Source of the DNA: SVEL01 sp964573715
Lineage (GTDB): Bacteria; Bacillota; Clostridia; Lachnospirales; Lachnospiraceae
NCBI GenBank assembly: GCA_964573715.1
Contig: CAZNKR010000012.1
Coordinates: 1-45,874, forward strand
DNA length: 45,874 bases
Direction of reading: 5' to 3'
The notes under the pieces are model-generated. The model did no database searches and was not told the origin of the DNA. It saw only the letters and a program-made list of their open reading frames with translations. Positions 24,830 through 34,284 of the stretch are shown here, piece after piece. Position 1 is the stretch's first letter; every line of letters starts with the position of its first letter. Position numbers and translations under genes: made by a program.

Positions 24830-26873
24830 AGAGGTAATTTCTGCAATAAATAAAATGAGAAATATATCAATAGAAATTGTGGGTGAAAATTATAAGGAAA
24901 TTAAAAGTATCCCCATAATAATAAGTAAATTGGAAAATATAGTTTCGCCAGTTGTGTATTCGGATTATAAAGAATTTTTTTCTAAGTTTTCTGATTTTTG
25001 CAATAAAGATATGGACGAAAAAGCTATAAATGAAAATAGAGAAGTTTTAGATTCTTCCATTCAGTTGTTTGCAGAATGTTTAGATGATATTGTAAAAAAA
25101 TATAAAAATAATAAATGTGAATGTTCTTGTTGCAATAAAAAAGTATTTTATCTTCCTATAAATTCATACTATGCTGAGAATGCAAAGAAATATAATGCCA
25201 CTAAATCAATTGCAGAAACACTTAGTAAAAATGAATATTCATGTCCACTTTGTGGAAGCTCAGATAGAGACAGAATGATAATTCAATATTTAAAAAATAT
25301 TGGTATTGATGAATCAAAAGAAGAAACTAAAGTTCTGCACATTGCACCGTCTATTGCCATAGATAATTGGATTAGAATAAATTGTCCGCATATAAGTTAT
25401 GAAACGACGGATCTTTTCATGGATGGAGTAACCTTTAAGTCGGATGTGCAAGATATGAATATGATATCAGATGGATATTATGATGTAATTATCTGCTCTC
25501 ATGTTTTGGAACATGTAGAAGATGATAATAAAGCATTATCTGAATTTAAAAGAATATTAAAAAAGGATGGACAGTTAATTTTTCTTGTTCCAATTGATTT
25601 ATCCAGTGATGTGATTGATGAAGAATTTGGTTTATGTGAAGAAGAAAATTGGAGAAGATTTGGACAGGGAGATCATTGTAGAAAGTACGGAAAACAAGGA
25701 CTTCTTCAAAGGTTAAGACAAAATGAATTTTTTATTAACGAGTTGGGAATGGAATACTTTGGATACGATTGCTTTAAATCTCTAGGATTAACAGATACTA
25801 GTACTTTGTATGCATTAACAAAGTCAGAAAATGTTAAGCTTGATAAACGATATGAATATATTGTTTCACGGGAATTAGTCGATAATGGACCGTTAGTTTC
25901 AGTTATTATGTCATGTTATAATCATGAAAAATATGTGGCTGAAACAATTGAAAGTGTAATTAATCAGACATATAAAAATATTGAATTTATTGTGGCAGAT
26001 GATGCATCTACGGATAATTCAGTGGAGGTTATGAAGAGATATTCAAAGTATTATACAAAGGAAATGTATTTTGATAATAATAAAGGTGGAAGGATTTCCG
26101 AACTAATAGAAGAAGTGCATGGTAAATATGTAGCATTAATTAATTCCGATGACGTATGGGATATCCATAAACTTTCCATTCAAGTTGAATTTTTAGAAAA
26201 TCATCCATCAACAGGAGCAACATTTTCGTGGGCGACGTATGTGGATGAAAATTTAAATTTAATAAAAACAAATGACTTTATAGTAAAAAATAGAGATAGA
26301 TATCAGTGGATGACACACTTTTGGAGTCAAGGAAATGCTCTTTGTTATCCTTCAGTACTTATTCGTACAGACAAATATATTAAGATAATCAAAACGGGCA
26401 GAGGATGTAGGCAATTATTTGATTTTTATTTATGGGTCAATTTAGTACAAGACGCAGATATTTATGTTGTACCGAGAACTCTGGTAAAAATGAGGAGATA
26501 TTCTAACGAATATTCAACAAATATAAGCTCTATTACAAAGGAGAACATTACTAGGAATATTGTTGAAGAAATGATACAGTGGTTTGATATAATTGCTAAT
26601 ATGGATTTGCAATTTTTTCAAAGGGCGTTTAATACTTTTTTTAGAAAGAAAGACGCATCAACAAAAGAACAGCTTATAGCTGAAAAATTTTTTGTAATGC
26701 TTGATAATCCTAAAAAGTGGATTCAAAACGACGCAATAATGTATTTTGCAAGAATATGTAAAGATGAAAAAACCATGAACTGTTTGTGTGAAGAGTATAA
26801 TATGTCCTTTAAGAAGTTTTTTGAATTAAATGTGGAAAAGGGATTTGCTGAAGATATAAAAAAAATGCTATAA
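24819..26873 (+). CDS. Bifunctional methyltransferase plus family 2 glycosyltransferase
   Basis: 684 residues in three parts. An N-terminal region (1-98) without recognisable motifs. Then Cys clusters (CECSCC at about 100-105; CPLCGSSDRDR at about 142-152) leading into a class I SAM methyltransferase (VLHIAPSIAIDNW, DVIICSHVLEHVEDDNKALS). From about residue 360 a GT2 domain (VSVIMSCYNHEKYVAETIES, VADDASTDNS, INSDDVWD with the DxD-like SDD at about 443). The Zn-ribbon-like Cys pairs before the methyltransferase recur in O-antigen-type methyltransferases. The fusion suggests transfer and methylation of one sugar in sequence. Overlaps the aminotransferase stop by 11 bases. Confidence 0.85.
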   Translation: MKYEEVISAINKMRNISIEIVGENYKEIKSIPIIISKLENIVSPVVYSDYKEFFSKFSDFCNKDMDEKAINENREVLDSSIQLFAECLDDIVKKYKNNKCECSCCNKKVFYLPINSYYAENAKKYNATKSIAETLSKNEYSCPLCGSSDRDRMIIQYLKNIGIDESKEETKVLHIAPSIAIDNWIRINCPHISYETTDLFMDGVTFKSDVQDMNMISDGYYDVIICSHVLEHVEDDNKALSEFKRILKKDGQLIFLVPIDLSSDVIDEEFGLCEEENWRRFGQGDHCRKYGKQGLLQRLRQNEFFINELGMEYFGYDCFKSLGLTDTSTLYALTKSENVKLDKRYEYIVSRELVDNGPLVSVIMSCYNHEKYVAETIESVINQTYKNIEFIVADDASTDNSVEVMKRYSKYYTKEMYFDNNKGGRISELIEEVHGKYVALINSDDVWDIHKLSIQVEFLENHPSTGATFSWATYVDENLNLIKTNDFIVKNRDRYQWMTHFWSQGNALCYPSVLIRTDKYIKIIKTGRGCRQLFDFYLWVNLVQDADIYVVPRTLVKMRRYSNEYSTNISSITKENITRNIVEEMIQWFDIIANMDLQFFQRAFNTFFRKKDASTKEQLIAEKFFVMLDNPKKWIQNDAIMYFARICKDEKTMNCLCEEYNMSFKKFFELNVEKGFAEDIKKML

Positions 26874-26886
26874 GGAAGTGAAAAAT

Positions 26887-28062
26887 ATGAAAGCATTGTT
26901 GTTATGTGCAAGTCACAATGATTTAGGACTTATTAAGGCTCTTAATAAACTTGGATACTATATAGTAGTTACTGGAAATAAAGAAGGATTAATAGGTCAA
27001 AGATATGCGGATAAGTATATTAAAGCGGATTATTCGGATATGGAGTTGATACTAACTATTGCAAAAAACGAGAATGTGGATGTTATCTGTCCTTGTTGTA
27101 ATGATTTTGGAGTTTATACTGCAGCATATGTAGCAGAAAAACTAGGTTTAGGATGCTTTGACTCATATAAAAATACTCTTGCGATAAATAATAAAGATTC
27201 GTTCAAAAGGTTAGCTGCTGAGTTAGATATTCTTACTCCCCTTAGTATATCATTTGATAATAGTGATACAGCTAAAGCTTATATTAAAGGAGTTAGATAT
27301 CCAATTATTGTAAAACCATCAGATGCAAGTGCGGGAAATGGAGTTACTAAACTAGAAAGCGCGGATAATGCGGATGTTGCAATTGATTTTGCATTTGCAA
27401 AATCCAAAAATAAAAAGATAGTGATTGAGGAATTTTTGACAGGTACTCAGCATGGATTTTGTACATATCTAATTGGAGAAAAGGTAGTGGCAGTATGTAC
27501 AAACAATGAATACTCAATAATTAATCCATATAGGGTGGAGATGGATACATTTCCAGCAGATAATTATGAAAAATATGAGCCATTTCTTATTGGGGAAATA
27601 GAGAGGATTGCTAAATATCTTCATTTAAAAGATGGTATTTTTCATCTACAATATATCGTAAATAATGGAAAACCATATATTATTGAAGTTATGAGACGTG
27701 TTTTGGGTAATATGTATTCTGTACCTGCAAATATGCTTAATGACATTAATTGGGATTATTGGGAAGTAAAGGCAAGGTGCGGATTAAATCTAGCAGATTT
27801 TCCGTTACATGTTAAACAAGAAGGATATTTTGCATATAAATCTATACTTTCAAATTGTAATGGTGTCATTAAGAAAATTACCATTCCGAAGGAGTATGAG
27901 GAATATATTGTTGATGCATGTTATATCAAATCCGTGGGCGATATTGTAGATAGTTATAAGAATGAGCCAATTGGATTCTTATTCATGAAGTTTAATAATA
28001 TGGAAGAAATGAAAAATGTATTGATTGATAATTATTCAAGCCATCTAGTTACGGTAGAATAA
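26887..28062 (+). CDS. ATP-grasp ligase
   Basis: 391 residues from the ATG at 26887 (AAGGAAG upstream; a GTG at 26878 is in frame). It starts with a Rossmann-like domain (ALLLCASHNDLGLIKALNKL). The ATP-grasp part has YPIIVKPSDASAGNGV at about 138-153 (ATP-binding Lys and the flexible loop), VIEEFLTGTQHGF and IIEVMRRVLGN (metal-binding Glu and Asn). It resembles carbamoyl-phosphate-synthase-like ATP-grasp proteins that join a carboxylate to an amine. Beside a sugar aminotransferase it could acylate an amino sugar with an amino acid or other acid; that is inference. Confidence 0.85.
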   Translation: MKALLLCASHNDLGLIKALNKLGYYIVVTGNKEGLIGQRYADKYIKADYSDMELILTIAKNENVDVICPCCNDFGVYTAAYVAEKLGLGCFDSYKNTLAINNKDSFKRLAAELDILTPLSISFDNSDTAKAYIKGVRYPIIVKPSDASAGNGVTKLESADNADVAIDFAFAKSKNKKIVIEEFLTGTQHGFCTYLIGEKVVAVCTNNEYSIINPYRVEMDTFPADNYEKYEPFLIGEIERIAKYLHLKDGIFHLQYIVNNGKPYIIEVMRRVLGNMYSVPANMLNDINWDYWEVKARCGLNLADFPLHVKQEGYFAYKSILSNCNGVIKKITIPKEYEEYIVDACYIKSVGDIVDSYKNEPIGFLFMKFNNMEEMKNVLIDNYSSHLVTVE

Positions 28063-28087
28063 ATCGAGGAGATATGGAAGGAGATTT

Positions 28088-29269
28088 ATGAATTCGAGAA
28101 ATGAAATATGTATTGGCATGGCAGGAGCTGGTCGAGCTACGGAGCTTCATATTAATGGATTAAAAAGGTATTCGGGTTATCCGATTTGTCTTAAAAGAAT
28201 TATTGCTAAAAGAGATGAACAGGTACAAAGAGCAAAAGAAAAATATGGTTTTTTTGAATGCAGTACAAACTTTGAGGATTTGATAAATGATTCTGAAATC
28301 GATGTTATAGATATATGTACTCCGCCATATGCACATACGGAGATGATAATCACAGCACTTAAGGCAGGTAAGCATGTTATTTGTGAAAAACCTATTATGG
28401 GATATTTTGGTATGCAAGGAGATGAAGAGCCTATAGGCATTAAGGTAAGTAAAGTTAGAATGTATGACGAGGTAGTAAAGAGTATTAATGAATTGAGAGA
28501 AGTCATAAATAATTCTGATAAGCAGTTTATGTATGCAGAAAACTTTATTTATGCACCTTCCATAAATAAAGCATCTGAGATTGTTACTAAGAAAAAATGC
28601 AGAATACTTTATGCTAAGGGAGAGGAAAGTTTAAAGGGTTCAAGTTCTAAGGTGGCGGGAGAATGGAGCAAAACCGGGGGAGGTACTTTTATTAGAACAG
28701 GTGCTCATCCACTATCAGCAATATTATGGCTTAAGGAAATTGAAGGAAAAACTCGTGGAGAAACAATTAAAGTTAAATCTGTATTGGCAGATATGAGTAG
28801 AATAACCCCTATTCTTTCAGAATATGAACATAGGTATATTGATGCAAGACCGATGGATGTAGAGGATTGTGGTACTGTAATTATCACATTTACGGATGGA
28901 ACAAAAGCTACAATTATTGCTACAGATACATTGCTTGGTGGCAGTAAAAATTATGTAGAATTATATTGTAATGAGGCAGTTATTAATTGTAAACTCACTA
29001 TGACGGATATGATGAGTACTTATTTTTCGGATGAGGAAGGACTTGAAAATGTGTATTTGTCGGAGATGCTTCCACAGAAAACAGGATGGAATAATTTATT
29101 TTTAGAGGATGAAATTATTAGAGGTTACGTAGATGAAATGAGAGATTTTATGGATTCGGTATATCACAATCATAAACCCAAAGCTGGATTTGATTTGGCA
29201 GCAGATACTATTCAAATAATATATGCAGCCTATAAATCAGCCGAACTTGGAAAAGTGGTATATCTCTAG
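28088..29269 (+). CDS. Gfo/Idh/MocA-family oxidoreductase
   Basis: 393 residues. The NAD(P)-binding Rossmann start is ICIGMAGAGRATELH (about 7-21), with DVIDICTPPYAHTEMIITAL and the family motif HVICEKP (Glu100-Lys101-Pro102). The C-terminal half has the substrate domain with TGGGTFIRTGAHPLSAILWL (His as likely catalytic base). Such enzymes oxidise or epimerise sugars and nucleotide sugars, often making the keto sugar that a DegT enzyme uses, so this gene and the aminotransferase may act consecutively. GGAGAT-type SD; in the same operon. Confidence 0.92.
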   Translation: MNSRNEICIGMAGAGRATELHINGLKRYSGYPICLKRIIAKRDEQVQRAKEKYGFFECSTNFEDLINDSEIDVIDICTPPYAHTEMIITALKAGKHVICEKPIMGYFGMQGDEEPIGIKVSKVRMYDEVVKSINELREVINNSDKQFMYAENFIYAPSINKASEIVTKKKCRILYAKGEESLKGSSSKVAGEWSKTGGGTFIRTGAHPLSAILWLKEIEGKTRGETIKVKSVLADMSRITPILSEYEHRYIDARPMDVEDCGTVIITFTDGTKATIIATDTLLGGSKNYVELYCNEAVINCKLTMTDMMSTYFSDEEGLENVYLSEMLPQKTGWNNLFLEDEIIRGYVDEMRDFMDSVYHNHKPKAGFDLAADTIQIIYAAYKSAELGKVVYL

Positions 29270-29283
29270 AATAGGAGAGATAT

Positions 29284-30837
29284 ATGGATAACATATTAAT
29301 GGTAACATCAACAATTGATGATTATGAAGAATACAAAAAATTTTGTGAGTCTAGATTTTATTCATATTTTAGTGATTTTTTAAAGTTAAATCAAATGCTG
29401 AAGGAAAGAGATATATGTGTAGTATTTGTTCAAACGCCTTTATATTATAAAATTGAGGGACTAACAGATACAGAGTTATATAGAATAGGAAATTGGAAGT
29501 TTGATTTTAACAACATATCAGAATCTGATTTACGATTAATTAAAAAAGTGTACAATGAAAAAAAATCTGTTGAATATGTGCAGAAACTATATGATGGAAC
29601 AAAAGTATATGAAAAGGAAAATATAAAGTATCTTGCTGATTTTGTAAGTGAATATGTTAATATTGTTGCCGGGAAAAGATACACCTCATATTGTCCAAAG
29701 ATGTATACAAACAAGATTTGGATATATGGTCAATGTACAGCAAGGGGAATTGGGGTGGAGGATTGTGAGACGATAGCTAGTTTCTTACAAGAAATTCTTA
29801 ACAATAGAAGGCTATATTATAAGGTGGAAAATTGTGCTGTAGGATGTGGGTCGGATATTCATGATGATATAGCTCATGTAAAAAAAGAAAATATGAAAGC
29901 TGGGGATATAGTTATTTTTTGTACAAATTTAGAAATTGTTCCTAATAAGTTATTTAAAGAAAACAGTATAACATATTTTGATTCATCAATAGCATTTAAC
30001 AGGCCGATGTATAGTGGCGGTGATTGGTTTACAGATTCTACTTTTCATACAACATCTGTGGGTAATAAGCAAATTGCAAATTTTATTTTTAAAAATTTAT
30101 GGGAAAAGAAATTATTAAAAAATAAGCAAGAAAACTTCATTTATGAAACAGATAAAAATAGTAAAAAAAGTGTTCAATTGAAAGAAAAGATAGATGTTAC
30201 AGAGTATGAAGTTGAACTTAAAGAGTATTTAAGAAGTTTAAATAAACATAAAAGACCTGGAATAAAGGGGTCGGTTGTTATGAATTGTAATCCATTCACA
30301 TTAGGACATCAATATTTGATTGAAGAAGCAGCAAAGCAAGTAGATTATTTATATGTATTTGTACTTTCAGAAGACAAGTCATATTTTAAATATAATGATA
30401 GACTTATGCTTGTAAAAAAAGGTACTGAACACATTCCTAATGTGATTGTTCTAAATAGTGGAAAATTTATTATTTCTGCAATTACTTTTCCAGGATATTT
30501 TTATAAAGAAAATAATAATAATATAAGAATTGATGCATCATATGATTTGAATATATTTGGAATATATGTTGCAAAAGAGTTGGATATATCTATACGATTT
30601 GCGGGAACAGAGCCAACAGATAAGGTTACAGCACAATACAATAGGAGTATGGCAGATATATTACCTATGTATAATATAGAATTTCGTGAAATAGCTAGAA
30701 AAGAAGTGGACGATAAAATAATAAGCGCATCTAAGGTAAGAGAATATTTTGAGGAGAGAAATTTTTCTGCAATAAAAAAAATTGTACCAAAATCAACGTA
30801 TGATTATCTGAAAAAGAAGGTTAATTATGATAGATAA
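29284..30837 (+). CDS. SGNH-like region fused to a citrate-lyase-ligase (CitC)-like nucleotidylyltransferase domain
   Basis: 517 residues. Residues 1-130 unknown. From about 145 to 270 there is an SGNH/GDSL-like outline: YGQCTARGIG (148-157) in the place of the first block and DSTFHTTSVGNKQIANFI (from 251) like the D-x-x-H last block, but the nucleophile would be Cys or Thr. From about 320 the protein matches the C-terminal domain of citrate lyase ligase: VVMNCNPFTLGHQYLIEEAA with T339-L-G-H342 (the nucleotidylyl HxGH-type motif), FAGTEPTDKVTAQYN, and ISASKVREYF (480-489). No citrate lyase genes are near. It probably adenylates a small acid for glycan acylation (inference). Confidence 0.75.
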   Translation: MDNILMVTSTIDDYEEYKKFCESRFYSYFSDFLKLNQMLKERDICVVFVQTPLYYKIEGLTDTELYRIGNWKFDFNNISESDLRLIKKVYNEKKSVEYVQKLYDGTKVYEKENIKYLADFVSEYVNIVAGKRYTSYCPKMYTNKIWIYGQCTARGIGVEDCETIASFLQEILNNRRLYYKVENCAVGCGSDIHDDIAHVKKENMKAGDIVIFCTNLEIVPNKLFKENSITYFDSSIAFNRPMYSGGDWFTDSTFHTTSVGNKQIANFIFKNLWEKKLLKNKQENFIYETDKNSKKSVQLKEKIDVTEYEVELKEYLRSLNKHKRPGIKGSVVMNCNPFTLGHQYLIEEAAKQVDYLYVFVLSEDKSYFKYNDRLMLVKKGTEHIPNVIVLNSGKFIISAITFPGYFYKENNNNIRIDASYDLNIFGIYVAKELDISIRFAGTEPTDKVTAQYNRSMADILPMYNIEFREIARKEVDDKIISASKVREYFEERNFSAIKKIVPKSTYDYLKKKVNYDR

Positions 30838-31963
30838 TGTATTAGAAAAAAATTGTGTAGGATGCATGAGTTGTAAAGATGTATGCCCAAAAGAGGCTAT
30901 AGGATATACAACTGATAAAATGGGATTTTTATATCCACATATAGATATAAGTAATTGTATAAAATGTAATATCTGTGAATCAGTGTGTCCAATTATTAAG
31001 AATACAAATTTATTAAATGATAAAGAAAACAATATTCTAAGAGCCTATGCATGTTACAATAAATCATATAACGAACGTGCAAATAGTACATCTGGTGGAA
31101 TATTTCTATTATTATCAAAAATCACAATAGATGATAATGGAATTGTATATGGTGCGGCATATAAAGAAACAGAAAATGGAAGAATAAAAGTTGTACATAA
31201 AAGAGCAGATAAAATAGAGAAAGCGATGGAATTTTGTGGTTCTAAGTACGTACAAAGTGATATGAAAGATATATATATACAGATAGAAAAAGACTTGATA
31301 GAAGGTAAAAAAGTATTATTTTCAGGACTTCCATGTCAGGTAGAAGCTCTTAGGACTTTTTTAAAGAAGGAATATGAGAAATTGACTCTGATCGACCTTG
31401 TTTGTTTTGGAATAGGATCTCCGGGCATATTTGCTGACTATTTGGATGAATATTATTCTGAAAAGAAAATATTAAATATAGAATTTAAGAATAAAGTAAC
31501 AGGATGGAAGAATTGGAAAGTAAAGATTGAACTAGAAAACAACGGGAGTAAGGAAAAAGAAATAGTATATTTTGACAAATATAAAAATTTATATATGAAT
31601 AGTTATATAAAGCGTATTAATATGAGAGAGTCATGCTATAACTGTAGGTTCAAAGGACTTAATCGAAATAGTGATATGACAATAGGCGACTGTTGGGGGA
31701 TAGGAGAAAAAAACAAAAATCTAAATGATGACAAAGGATTGTCAGCTGTTCTTGTTCATTCAAAAAAAGGAGAAACAATATTTTCACAAATTATTGAGAA
31801 TCTTCATTATAAAGAATATGATGCTAGAGAACTAATGGAAGGGAATAGTGCCATGATAATGTCACCATTTAAACCAGTGGAGAGAATTGGATTTGAAAGA
31901 GAATATTATAATAATGGTATTAAGAGTGCATTAGAAACTTATTGCGGATTTACTGAAAAATGA
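30827..31963 (+). CDS. Ferredoxin/FrhB-FdhB-type Fe-S oxidoreductase
   Basis: 378 residues. Two [4Fe-4S] motifs open the protein (C10-x2-C-x2-C-x3-CP and C44-x2-C-x2-C-x3-CP). They are followed by the coenzyme F420 hydrogenase beta-subunit-like domain: NSTSGGIFLLLSKITIDDNG, LFSGLPCQVEALRTFL, LIDLVCFGIGSPGIFADYLD and the late MTIGDCWGIGEKN. Members lacking F420 are frequent in polysaccharide clusters, next to pyruvyl-transferase genes, as flavin-dependent reductases. Start overlaps the previous gene by 11 bases. Likely a redox step on the sugar; the electron donor is unknown. Confidence 0.85.
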   Translation: MIDNVLEKNCVGCMSCKDVCPKEAIGYTTDKMGFLYPHIDISNCIKCNICESVCPIIKNTNLLNDKENNILRAYACYNKSYNERANSTSGGIFLLLSKITIDDNGIVYGAAYKETENGRIKVVHKRADKIEKAMEFCGSKYVQSDMKDIYIQIEKDLIEGKKVLFSGLPCQVEALRTFLKKEYEKLTLIDLVCFGIGSPGIFADYLDEYYSEKKILNIEFKNKVTGWKNWKVKIELENNGSKEKEIVYFDKYKNLYMNSYIKRINMRESCYNCRFKGLNRNSDMTIGDCWGIGEKNKNLNDDKGLSAVLVHSKKGETIFSQIIENLHYKEYDARELMEGNSAMIMSPFKPVERIGFEREYYNNGIKSALETYCGFTEK

Positions 31964-32030
31964 GTATTTATAGAGTAAGGATTTAGCTGCATATTTTGAT
32001 GAAATAAGTAATATATTAAAGGATGATTGT

Positions 32031-32939
32031 ATGGAAAAAATAAAATTGATAAATGATGTGGAAATACCTTGTATATGTTATGGGTCACCAGTGGTACTTA
32101 CATATAATTTTGGACATCACAAAAAGATGTTTAAGTATATCTATTGGATAAAGAATTTTCTTACCAGAAATGATCAATATATAAAGGATATGTCATTAGA
32201 TAAAGTTTTTAAAACTTGTATTAAAAATGGTTGCAATATGATAGATACATCTAGAGTATATGCAGGTAGTGAAGAACTGATTGGTAAATCTATTCGTAGA
32301 TATAATAGAGAATCTATTACTATATGCACGAAACTATGTAACTATCATCAGTTTAATAATAATGTGAGAGAGGGACTAGAAACAAGTCTGAAAAAGCTTA
32401 GTGTTGACTATGTTGATATATATTTGATGCATTGGCCAGTAGAGGGGAAATTTATTGATTCGTGGAAACAAATGGAAGAATTATATATGGAAGGAAAATG
32501 TAAGGCTATAGGTGTATGTAATTTTAATATACATCATTTAGAGGAACTTAGACGATATGAAAAAATTCCTCCAATGATTAATCAAATTGAATGTCATCCG
32601 CTGTTCACTCAGAGCCAACTACGTAATTACTGTAATGATAGAGGAATACAAATAATGGCTTATACTTCTACTGGAAGAATGGATATGCGTCTTGTCAAAA
32701 CATGTATTCCGGAAATAGCAAAGAAATATGGAAAGACCATAACACAAGTTATACTTAGATGGCATTTGCAAATTGGAAATATACCAATCGTCAATTCAAC
32801 AAAGCCAAAGCATATGGCTGAAAACATTGATATATTTAATTTTGAATTAACTTCAGATGAAGTAAGAAAGATCTCGCAAGTTAATATTAATAGTCGACTT
32901 AGATTTGATCCGGATAATATAGATTTTCATAAAATATAA
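32031..32939 (+). CDS. Aldo/keto reductase
   Basis: 302 residues, TIM-barrel NAD(P)H enzyme. Catalytic pattern: MIDTSRVYAGSEELIGKSI (Asp72, Tyr77), ITICTKLCN (Lys), VDIYLMHWPVEG (His), then CKAIGVCNFNIHHLEEL and INQIECHPLFTQSQL, ending with IPIVNSTKPKHMAENIDIF for the cofactor. AAAGGATGA before the ATG. A 67-base gap from the FrhB-type gene has no visible terminator. It reduces a carbonyl, possibly a keto sugar or a glycan side chain (inference). Confidence 0.9.
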   Translation: MEKIKLINDVEIPCICYGSPVVLTYNFGHHKKMFKYIYWIKNFLTRNDQYIKDMSLDKVFKTCIKNGCNMIDTSRVYAGSEELIGKSIRRYNRESITICTKLCNYHQFNNNVREGLETSLKKLSVDYVDIYLMHWPVEGKFIDSWKQMEELYMEGKCKAIGVCNFNIHHLEELRRYEKIPPMINQIECHPLFTQSQLRNYCNDRGIQIMAYTSTGRMDMRLVKTCIPEIAKKYGKTITQVILRWHLQIGNIPIVNSTKPKHMAENIDIFNFELTSDEVRKISQVNINSRLRFDPDNIDFHKI

Positions 32940-32972
32940 TTTGTATATGAAAATAATTAAAGTGAGGAATTT

Positions 32973-34268
32973 ATGAATAAGATTTTTATTGTTAATGCTC
33001 ATTGGAGTAATCGAGGTGATGAAGCTGCACTTCGTCCTATAGTAAAATTTATTTGCAAGAAATATAAAGATGTGCAATTGCATATTATTTTCAAAGAGAA
33101 CCAAGAGATAACTTCATTTCCTGAAGATAATGTGATTTTACATACAATAAAGTTTTTACCGGAAAGTATTAAAGAAGTATTAGAAACGATAGATATAATA
33201 GAATCTAGAAAAGGTAAAGAAAATAAGCATGAGAGAACAAATTTAGAGGAAAACTCAAAACTTTCTATGATGGTAAAATTACTTTTGGATGCAGATTTAA
33301 TTATTTATTCTCCAGGTGGATCGGTAATTAGTTCTAGATTTTGGTGGGTAAAGCAAATGGAGTATCTTGTCCCTTTCATATGTGCTGAAAAAAAAGATAT
33401 ACCCATGGTAGTAGCTGCTCCATCAATAGGTCCATTTGAAAATACGAAAGAGCAATTAGATTTGATAAAAAAATATTTATTGGTTTCTAAGCAGTTTTGT
33501 GTTCGAGAGGACATATCAAAAGGCTACTTATCCCAGATAGGTATAACAGAAAATGTAAAAGTAACTATAGACACTGCTTTTTATGATAAACCAGATGATA
33601 GTTTGTGTATAAGTTATTTAAATAAGGATCATTCACTTGAATCATTTTTGAATAAACATGAAAAGGTTGTGGGAATAACAATTTCTGATTTTGCATGGCA
33701 TATTATTTATCGAAAAAATATAGAAACAAATAATGAGAGAATACAAGTAATGCAAAGATTTGTGGAAATACTTAATTTAAATCAAATAGGGGTGGTGCTT
33801 ATTCCTCAATTATTTGGTTGTCAAAATGATAAGGATTTCCTGGAAAAGTTTAGAGACGAACAAGTTGAAAAATCGAGTTGTGCAAAAGATAATATTTTTA
33901 TTCTAAGTGATTGCTACGATACATATTTTCAGCAGTATATAATTTCAAAAATGTATGCAGTGATAGGAATGAGGTATCACTCGAATATTTTCGCTGCTAA
34001 AATGGGAGTTCCTTTTATTGCTATTTCTTATGAAGAAAAGATGGAAGGATTTATGAATAAGTGGGATATGAGTGAAATGATGATTTTACTTGATCAATTT
34101 AGATTAGAGGAGATTCAAGAAAAATGGGATTATTTACAGTTAAACTATGATACAATCAAGAAAAAAATAAAAAAAATGAGAAATATTTGGCATAATATTT
34201 CAAAGGTAACAATAGATTCTATCGATGAAGAAATAGGAAAAATAATTAACGACGAATCATCAAAATAG
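32973..34268 (+). CDS. Polysaccharide pyruvyl transferase family protein
   Basis: 431 residues. Family marks: NAHWSNRGDEAALRPIVKFI at the start, LIIYSPGGSVI, VVAAPSIGPFE, SKQFCVREDISKGYLSQIGI, VTIDTAFY, and the C-terminal VIGMRYHSNIFAAKMGVPFI then AISYEEK with the conserved His of the PEP-binding region at about 335. Transfers pyruvate from PEP to a sugar as a ketal, giving a negative charge; in Firmicutes some members are linked to surface glycans. Last gene of the plus-strand operon; its stop faces that of a minus-strand gene only 5 bases away. Confidence 0.9.
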   Translation: MNKIFIVNAHWSNRGDEAALRPIVKFICKKYKDVQLHIIFKENQEITSFPEDNVILHTIKFLPESIKEVLETIDIIESRKGKENKHERTNLEENSKLSMMVKLLLDADLIIYSPGGSVISSRFWWVKQMEYLVPFICAEKKDIPMVVAAPSIGPFENTKEQLDLIKKYLLVSKQFCVREDISKGYLSQIGITENVKVTIDTAFYDKPDDSLCISYLNKDHSLESFLNKHEKVVGITISDFAWHIIYRKNIETNNERIQVMQRFVEILNLNQIGVVLIPQLFGCQNDKDFLEKFRDEQVEKSSCAKDNIFILSDCYDTYFQQYIISKMYAVIGMRYHSNIFAAKMGVPFIAISYEEKMEGFMNKWDMSEMMILLDQFRLEEIQEKWDYLQLNYDTIKKKIKKMRNIWHNISKVTIDSIDEEIGKIINDESSK

Positions 34269-34284
34269 CAATATTACTGTTTTG
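34261..34284. terminator. Bidirectional terminator between convergent genes
   Basis: The 24-base near-palindrome from CAAAATAG to CTGTTTTG (8-bp outer stem with one G-T pair, extended past one mismatch) lies across both stop codons, with A-runs and T-runs suiting either direction. Confidence 0.5.

Noticed and set aside
29284..30837. Citrate lyase ligase proper (citC).
   Set aside because: Only the C-terminal domain matches; the N-terminus differs and no citrate lyase genes are near.
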